Source: Achatina immaculata
Lineage: Eukaryota > Mollusca > Gastropoda > Stylommatophora > Achatinidae
Length of the DNA: 64,000 bases
Direction of reading: 5' to 3'
Assembly: GCA_009760885.1 (NCBI GenBank)
Contig: CM019691.1
Coordinates: 25,543,314-25,607,313 of the forward strand
Position 1 is the stretch's first letter. Every line of letters begins with the position of its first letter. The translations under genes and the position numbers were made by a program. This document shows positions 59,701 through 64,000 of this stretch, in pieces. The notes beneath the pieces were generated by a model. The model did not search any database, was not told the DNA's origin, and saw only the letters and a list, made by a program, of their open reading frames with translations.

Positions 59701-62013
59701 ATATGTATATATATAGTCATATATTGGTATATATTGTACAGTGGTGTGCTTCTACCAGTGATTACATTAGCCTGCAATTACCAGTAAATTACTGATTTAT
59801 AAAAATTTTTTTAAAAAAGAGAGAAAAACCAAAAGTTTTGGAGGGCATCGGTTACTGTAACCGGTTTATGCTATCAAAAACAAAGTAAAAAGCAAACAAC
59901 AAAATCGGTTGGAGGATAATCAGTCAATAGGCTGATGATGTTCAATTTGCATGATCCAGTTTTGACTTTGGTTTAGCATGTGAGCATTTTGTCAAGATTA
60001 AATCTCAGCGCAAATTTTTAAAAATTCCTGCAAACGGTTGCTTCCTGCAGATGTTTGTAAAATGTGTTTAATTTTACATTTGAAAAAAAAAGTTTAAAAT
60101 ACTGAATTTTGTACTGAGAAAACTGATATTTCAGAAAGTACTTCATGCAAAGTAAACGACAGGTACAATTGTACCAGTTCAAAAAATCCTAATGCCAATA
60201 CTGCTTCTACATAAATTTTATTGATCTGTACATCTTCACTTATTTCTAGTATGCATGCACATCAGCCAAAACTCATAATGCACATGTTTCTGGGCACCAT
60301 ATTCTGCATGCTGTTACATCATGAGGAATAGGGCTAGTCAGACTGAGGGCCAATAAAGCCTGACAAACTATAGATCCAACAATAGTGAGCATTCACAGAG
60401 ACTTGCAATGCTCTGAGAGTGTTTTTGTTGTTTGATGATAGGAGGGTACTTTTTTTCCCTAAAATAATTTTTTGTTAACACTCACCAAAAAAATTTTGAA
60501 AAGTTATTTATAGTTTTAAATAAAAACCATTTTAAAAAAAAATTTCATATCTTCTTCTTCTTCGTTCGCTTCTACCACCAAGACCACCCCGTGATCCTCC
60601 TGAATTTACTCCTGTGGTCCTCTATAGGTCCTGTGGTCTTCCAAGGGACCACATGAGATCCATGAGAGGACCACAAGAGGTTCAGAGTATCGCAGGGCTT
60701 GAGTCTGTATTCTTGGTAGGTCTCAGAAGCGGGAATGTGTGACACCATGGTTTTCTTTGCACCAGTTTAATCTAGAGTTAGACTTCTCACCGGAAAACCT
60801 CGACTTGTTTTGGAATACATGTGTATCCCCGCCGGGTGAGAGGTGGTTGCCCATCCATTCCAGCGTTGGATTTTCTTACCAGAAAACCTCAGCATGATTA
60901 GGATATGCATACATCCCTGCCGGGTGAGAGGTGGTTGCCTATCTAGACTGCACTGGTCCAGTGTCTCCAACTTCAGCATTTTGTGGTCGTGGCCACTACC
61001 CTTCCTAGTTGCGACCAGGATGGAGCTTTTGTCCAGGAGGACGAATCCTCGCCACTAGTAAGTTTCACCCCTGGGTTGAGCCAGTTTAGGCATATTATCC
61101 CAGTATGGGCGTGTTTAGATGTGACCAACCTCTAGAGCAGAGGTACCGTGACATTCGTAGCCATCAAGTTTTACCCCTGGTGTAAGCCGGTTTAGGCATA
61201 TTTCACCAGTATGGGTTTATATTGGATGTGGCCAGCCTCAAGAGCAGAGGTGCTGTGGTATGAGTAGCTCTCGCCGCGAGACCACTGGACATACCGACTA
61301 ATCTTCACTTTTTTCCATCACCTTTTCACATCGACACAGCATGGCAACCCTAATTTCTTTTTCACATTTTCTTCATTGGCCGGGAAGAGTTTCACTCCAC
61401 GCACGGCATCTGAAGAATCTTGCCAGCAGTGTCTTAACCTCTAGGTTAAGCCGGTTCAGGCATTTCGCCCAGTATGAGTGCACAAAGGACGTAGCTGACC
61501 TCCAGACCAGAGGTGCCGTGATTTGACCACTGTTTACTTCACTTAATCCTTTCTTTCACCATTTCTACATTGGTGCCGCGCAGCAACCCCATTCGCATCT
61601 TTCTTCACTGTCCGGGAGGAGCCCCGCTCCACGCACAGCAGCTGAAGAATCTCGCCAGCAGCATAATTTCATATAATTTTTGATTGGTTGGCTTGTATAA
61701 CATATGACATAATAACTTCGTATTTTCATAACATTTTGTTCTTCCACATCGCAGAAGATTTTATTTTGAGGCATCAGTCTAATGAATGTATGAGATGTGA
61801 AATGTGAATAACTATGTGTTTTTTTTTCTGCTAGATACACTTTGTTTTTTTAATGTTTTGTGTTCACAGGACCTTTTGTTCAGATTGTTCTGAATCAGTT
61901 TGGCGCCAGAATTACTGTGTTCTGTGCTAGTATTGTTCTCACTGCAGGATTTATTGGTGCTTCCTTTGCCAGAAATATTTCTGAGCTAATCTTGACACAC
62001 GGCATGATTGGAG
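49952..62013 (+). CDS. SLC16-like monocarboxylate transporter family gene, 5' four coding exons (continues off window)
   Basis: Exons 49952-50775, 56488-56654, 59268-59363 and 61870-62013 join in phase (2, then 1, 1, 1) into about 410 residues. Residues 1-300 are hydrophilic and acidic with no membrane segment. Then DKGWAW (residues 305-310), the family's signature just before helix 1, is followed by hydrophobic TILMAVFLSNILLGSTIYAA. Exon 3 supplies the loop and helix with KASWVGS; exon 4 supplies GPFVQIVLNQFGARI and a further helix. The order motif-helix, SW, GPF, FG is that of MCT-type major facilitator proteins, which move monocarboxylates or related solutes across membranes; the substrate cannot be told. 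The start is the ATG at 49952 (A at -3, G at +4). The remaining helices should lie beyond 64000. Confidence 0.85.
51440..53335 (-). mobile_element. LINE with RT and RNase H domains (I/Jockey-like), degenerate
   Basis: Minus-strand fragments in order: KNETLLVTLDLEDAYNQVD (RT), LLTFVDDIAIYA (catalytic FVDD), YKYLGIIFDRQHMDEMILKA, SRFEYGIGMLTLSTIQTT, then RNase H end YCPGHACIKDNEMADQLVNK and a Cys-rich tail WECPECKEPKL. Many stops and shifts. Lies in intron 1 of the SLC16-like gene, antisense to it. Confidence 0.88.
53380..53660 (+). pseudogene. mariner transposase N-terminal fragment
   Basis: LNESTVKKWAAQFKHGMESL then EDDPRPGRSRTVTT is the helix-turn-helix and linker of mariner transposases. 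The frame breaks after the second helix region and no catalytic domain follows. Confidence 0.85.
53710..54010 (-). pseudogene. mariner-like C-terminal fragment
   Basis: Minus-strand NSTISFLNFGGDYMRQ then FFFVSEVDFGIPLVF resemble the last 30 residues of mariner proteins, and the plus-strand start GGGGTATTCCAAAATC could be a transposon end. Its partner end was not identified. Confidence 0.5.
54735..54829. repeat. TA-rich simple repeat
   Basis: TA/TATA tract, the insertion site of the Tc1 element that follows. Confidence 0.85.
54830..56342 (+). mobile_element. Tc1-like transposon with intact ends
   Basis: Perfect 23-bp inverted ends (CTCATGGAAAAAAGTAAGTG onward; 54830-54852 and 56320-56342), flanked by TA on both sides. 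Transposase pieces: RQILFTDESRFCLEGHDGRA (first catalytic Asp), RRGGSVMVWEGISYAGQTN, VILQQDNARPHVAHLVRNHF (second Asp), SPIEHILG (third acidic) and QALQEEWNNMPQ. Stops and frameshifts disable it. Lies in intron 1 of the SLC16-like gene. Confidence 0.95.
56488..56654 (+). CDS. SLC16-like exon 2 (signature motif and helix 1)
   Basis: Acceptor CCCATTTCAG, donor GCTG|GTCAGC (phase 2 in, phase 1 out). Contains the DPPDMDKGWAW signature and the first transmembrane helix ending YAAG. Confidence 0.87.
56655..57699. other. SLC16-like intron 2, no feature recognised
   Basis: AT-rich intronic sequence without an identified element. Confidence 0.45.
57713..58009 (+). mobile_element. tRNA-derived SINE, copy 3
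   Basis: 297 bp flanked by the perfect 13-bp repeat CATTAACAGTAAT (57700-57712, 58010-58022). Head GCCTTGTTGGTTGAATGG, B box TGGTTCAAGTCCC, body GCCAGAGAAATCTGGGAAGG, then GGCCTAACACCATATCCCC. The best preserved B box of the three copies. Confidence 0.9.
58330..59065 (+). mobile_element. LINE RNase H fragment
   Basis: TVIYTDGSVTQNSRSGFGFV (first RNase H Asp), then in another frame RIEIEAVSAAMEWLIAHDMV, FIVADSRVCFKIEKN and WLYCLGHAGVHGSDVADKLA. Ends in a degraded zinc-knuckle region (WGCPECNEA). In SLC16-like intron 2, same strand as the gene. Confidence 0.88.
59268..59363 (+). CDS. SLC16-like exon 3 (short, 32 codons)
   Basis: 96 nt between acceptor CTGTTCCAG and donor GCTG|GTGAGT, phase 1 at both ends, matching exons 2 and 4 exactly. 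Reads VLIPAILREVDPDLTKASWV then GSVFVCSMCLAG, the expected extracellular loop with SW and start of helix 2. It is short and lies in AT-rich intron, so it is easily missed. Confidence 0.85.
59740..60210. repeat. dispersed ~450-bp repeat, family R copy 2
   Basis: Co-linear with 18260-18720. Many differences are CG in the first copy against TG or CA here (ACCGAT/ACTGAT, ACCGGT/ACCAGT). Confidence 0.8.
60551..61664 (-). mobile_element. GAA-tailed modular non-coding retroposon, full-length copy 2
   Basis: 1114 bp flanked by the perfect 10-bp repeat AATTTCATAT (60541-60550, 61665-61674). Same order of modules as copy 1, with two rather than three ~88-bp units and CCTCTAGAGCAGAGGT modules at about 61130 and 61230. 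The 5' end (CTGCTGGCGAGATTCTTCAG on the minus strand) coincides with that of copy 1, so these are true element ends. In intron 3 of the SLC16-like gene, antisense. Confidence 0.88.
61870..62013 (+). CDS. SLC16-like exon 4
   Basis: 144 nt, acceptor TGTGTTCACAG, donor GGAG|GTGAGA, phase 1 at both ends. Encodes GPFVQIVLNQFGARITVFCA then SIVLTAGFIGASFA, corresponding to helices 2-3 of the transporter. The next exon was not found in the remaining 2 kb. Confidence 0.87.
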
Positions 62014-62094
62014 GTGAGAATTTATTTTGTAATTTGATAGATCTCCTTGCCTCAGTTGACTGTTTCATTTTCTTCTGATAAATACGAGACGTGT

Positions 62095-63498
62095 CTAAAA
62101 AGTTTGGTGAATGGTATCAGAAAACAAACAAAACAGAAGATACAAACAAATTACCTTTATTGGCCTTCAAAACTGACAAAACAAACAAGGCAGCTGAAAT
62201 ATGTATCAATGAGTAAAAACTGGAAGAAGTGGAGAGTTTTGAATATCTTGGATCACTACTAATAATGGAGATACAATGAGGGAAATTAAAAGGAGGATAT
62301 CTATCGCTCTTCAGAAAGTAAAACAAATAAAGAATCTGTGGAGAGGAGCAGACAGAACCACAAAAATAAGATTTTTAAGGACATGCATCTTTCCCATCGC
62401 AACATATGCCTGTGAGACCTGGACATTTAACAAAACAGGTGAGAAACACATAAATGCCTTTGAATGTAAATGCTACAGAAGAGTTCTCCAAATATCGTGG
62501 ACACAAAAAAGAACAAATATATCTATACTACAAGAGCTTAATATTGAAGAAGGCTGGCTAGTAAAGAGGATTAAAGAGAGAAAACTTAAATATTTTGGAC
62601 ACATTAAACGTCATGATAATTTAGAGAAGACTGTAGTGGAAGGATACATAATGGGAAAAAGAAAAAGAGGAAGACCAAAACGAAGATGGTTGCAAGACAT
62701 CGTTGATGATCTGCAAATGGATGGAGCAGCGGCAGCCCATCTTGCTCACAACCAAGAGGCCTACAAGAGTACTGTTTGGGAGGCAAAGTTCCGCAAGGGA
62801 CATGCAGATGAATGAATGAATGAATGGCCTTCAAAATAATTGCCATCCTTCACAACACACTTTTGGCAACATTGATAAAACTTATAGAAACTGTCACCAA
62901 AGGCTTCTTTAGGAATTGATTGCAGAACTGCTGTCACATGTTCTTGGATTGCTGCCACGTCCACAAAACATGTGCCTTTCGTGATGTTTTTCAGGTAGGG
63001 AAACAGAAGGTTCTGGATCAAACTAGTAGCACCAGGTCTCAGCCCCTGTGACCTTTTGCAGATAGGTTGGATCCTGGTCACACATGGTTATGAAATTGCT
63101 AGAGGTTTCCATTCGTTTTGCTTTCTGCTCATCTGTCAGCTTGTGCAGCACAAACTGGGAACAGATCTTCTGCTTACCCATTTGAACCAGCCGTAAACAC
63201 ATTTTCACCTCATGGCTTCCATCCCATACACTTGCAACATTTCATGTGTCTCCGTTGCCATTTTCCCCAGTGTGTAGCAGAACTTGATGTTTATTTATTG
63301 CTCCATTGCACTGTGGCCTTACTTCTCACACTGACTACATTCAACTGCCCACAGCAGGTTTACCATGTCGGTCACGTGTACTCCACACTTCGTGACGCTT
63401 CCCGACATGTCTCTGTATAACCATATGCATGCCACACACTTGGGCTATGTTGCCATTGAGATATTGGACCATTCACTGAACTTTCTAGACACACCACG
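62095..63498 (-). mobile_element. mariner transposon, internally deleted, with nested LINE
   Basis: Imperfect ~30-bp inverted ends (CGAGACGTGTCTAAAAAGTT; reverse CGTGGTGTGTCTAGAAAGTT) flanked by TA. Minus strand: INIKFCYTLGKMATETHEML (helix-turn-helix), LTDEQKAKRMETSSNF, QDPTYLQKVTGAETW (first catalytic region, GAE where GDE is usual) and IPKEAFGDSFYKFYQCCQKC with VKDGNYFEGH. Parts between these are missing. Confidence 0.9.
62173..62824 (+). mobile_element. LINE family A fragment, copy 5, nested in mariner
   Basis: 652 bp flanked by the perfect 12-bp repeat TGGCCTTCAAAA (62161-62172, 62825-62836). Reads CIFPIATYACETWTFNKTGE, WLVKRIKERKLKYFGHIKRH and KRKRGRPKRRWLQDIVDDLQ to VWEAKFRKGHADE-stop, then the GAAT tail. 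The best preserved 3' end of this family here. Confidence 0.95.
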
Positions 63499-64000
63499 TA
63501 TCATGGGTCATATGTTTAGCTCTTCTGCCCAGCTGCTCTTTTCTGTGATGTTTAGTGTCTATAAATCATTGGAACCGATTGATTGCTTCTATGCCAAATT
63601 TAGTGAGGTGAGACATCACAGGGGTATCTATCATAAATTTTCTTATGCCTACTTTATGGTTGTACATGGGCTTCTTTATAGAGTCCACCACATGGGGGAA
63701 TTGCTGCACTAAGCTAATAACTTTTTATGATGATTATGAACGGCTCTAAATAAAGCAATCAGATCAGACTGAGAATGGATTATGGTGTCTTTCCATACCA
63801 AATTACCATGGAAAACCTGGATTCCTGACCTTGTTAGTGAGGCAGTAGTATTAATGTTGCAATATCCTTTTATATGAGAAGTTGATCTTTATGGACTCTT
63901 CTTCTTCATTCGCATTGTCTGTCTGTATCTGCAGTCCTGTCTCTTGGATAAATTTCACTGTTTTTTTGTAATTCATGTATGGAACCAAAGAGCTTATCTT
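63499..64000. other. right end, SLC16-like intron, nothing recognised
   Basis: No exon with transporter features found. The downstream exons are expected outside the window. Confidence 0.4.

Noticed and set aside
63365..63712. 115-residue plus-strand frame at the right end
   Set aside because: Overlaps the mariner's right end and flank; no transporter features and no splice signals in phase with SLC16-like exon 4.

Overview
This is AT-rich, intron-rich, repeat-dense animal nuclear DNA. Spliced genes, several non-LTR retrotransposon lineages, Tc1/mariner and hAT transposons, tRNA-like SINEs and many minisatellites point to an invertebrate, most likely a lophotrochozoan such as a mollusc. That placement is an impression from repeat content, not proven. 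There are no prokaryotic genes, CRISPR arrays or viral genes.

Two host genes can be reconstructed. On the minus strand, 44980 down to 29456, lies a PDCD7 (U11/U12 snRNP 59K) homologue of nine coding exons joining into one 559-residue frame: a proline-rich N-terminus, a charged helical middle and a conserved C-terminal block, with a poly(A) signal just after the stop. On the plus strand from 49952 lies the 5' part of an SLC16-like (monocarboxylate-transporter family) gene: a 275-residue hydrophilic N-terminus, the first-helix motif, a short third exon (59268-59363) and a fourth exon, continuing past the right edge. The two genes are head to head about 5 kb apart. One further exon (5339-5440, minus) belongs to an unidentified gene.

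Layout. 1-3.6 kb: five tandem arrays. 3.6-11.6 kb: LINE fragments, a tRNA-like SINE, and a modular non-coding retroposon with a GAA tail. 11.6-14.3 kb: no recognisable features. 14.3-17.95 kb: a hAT element with its duplicated target site and a mariner nested inside. 18-23.6 kb: LINE fragments and dispersed repeats. 23.6-31.1 kb: large minisatellites around the PDCD7 3' end. 29.4-45 kb: PDCD7, its introns filled with repeats. 45-50 kb: LINE fragments between the genes. 50-64 kb: the SLC16-like gene, with a LINE, a Tc1 element, a SINE, the GAA-tailed retroposon and a mariner in its introns.

The most unusual item is the GAA-tailed, non-coding, 1.1-1.3 kb retroposon. It occurs four times, built of internal repeat modules, and three copies are flanked by duplicated target sites. 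Also notable are a probable GC-AG intron in PDCD7 (itself a spliceosome protein gene), a minisatellite that repeats the splice donor of PDCD7 exon 8, and a long foldback hairpin in a PDCD7 intron.
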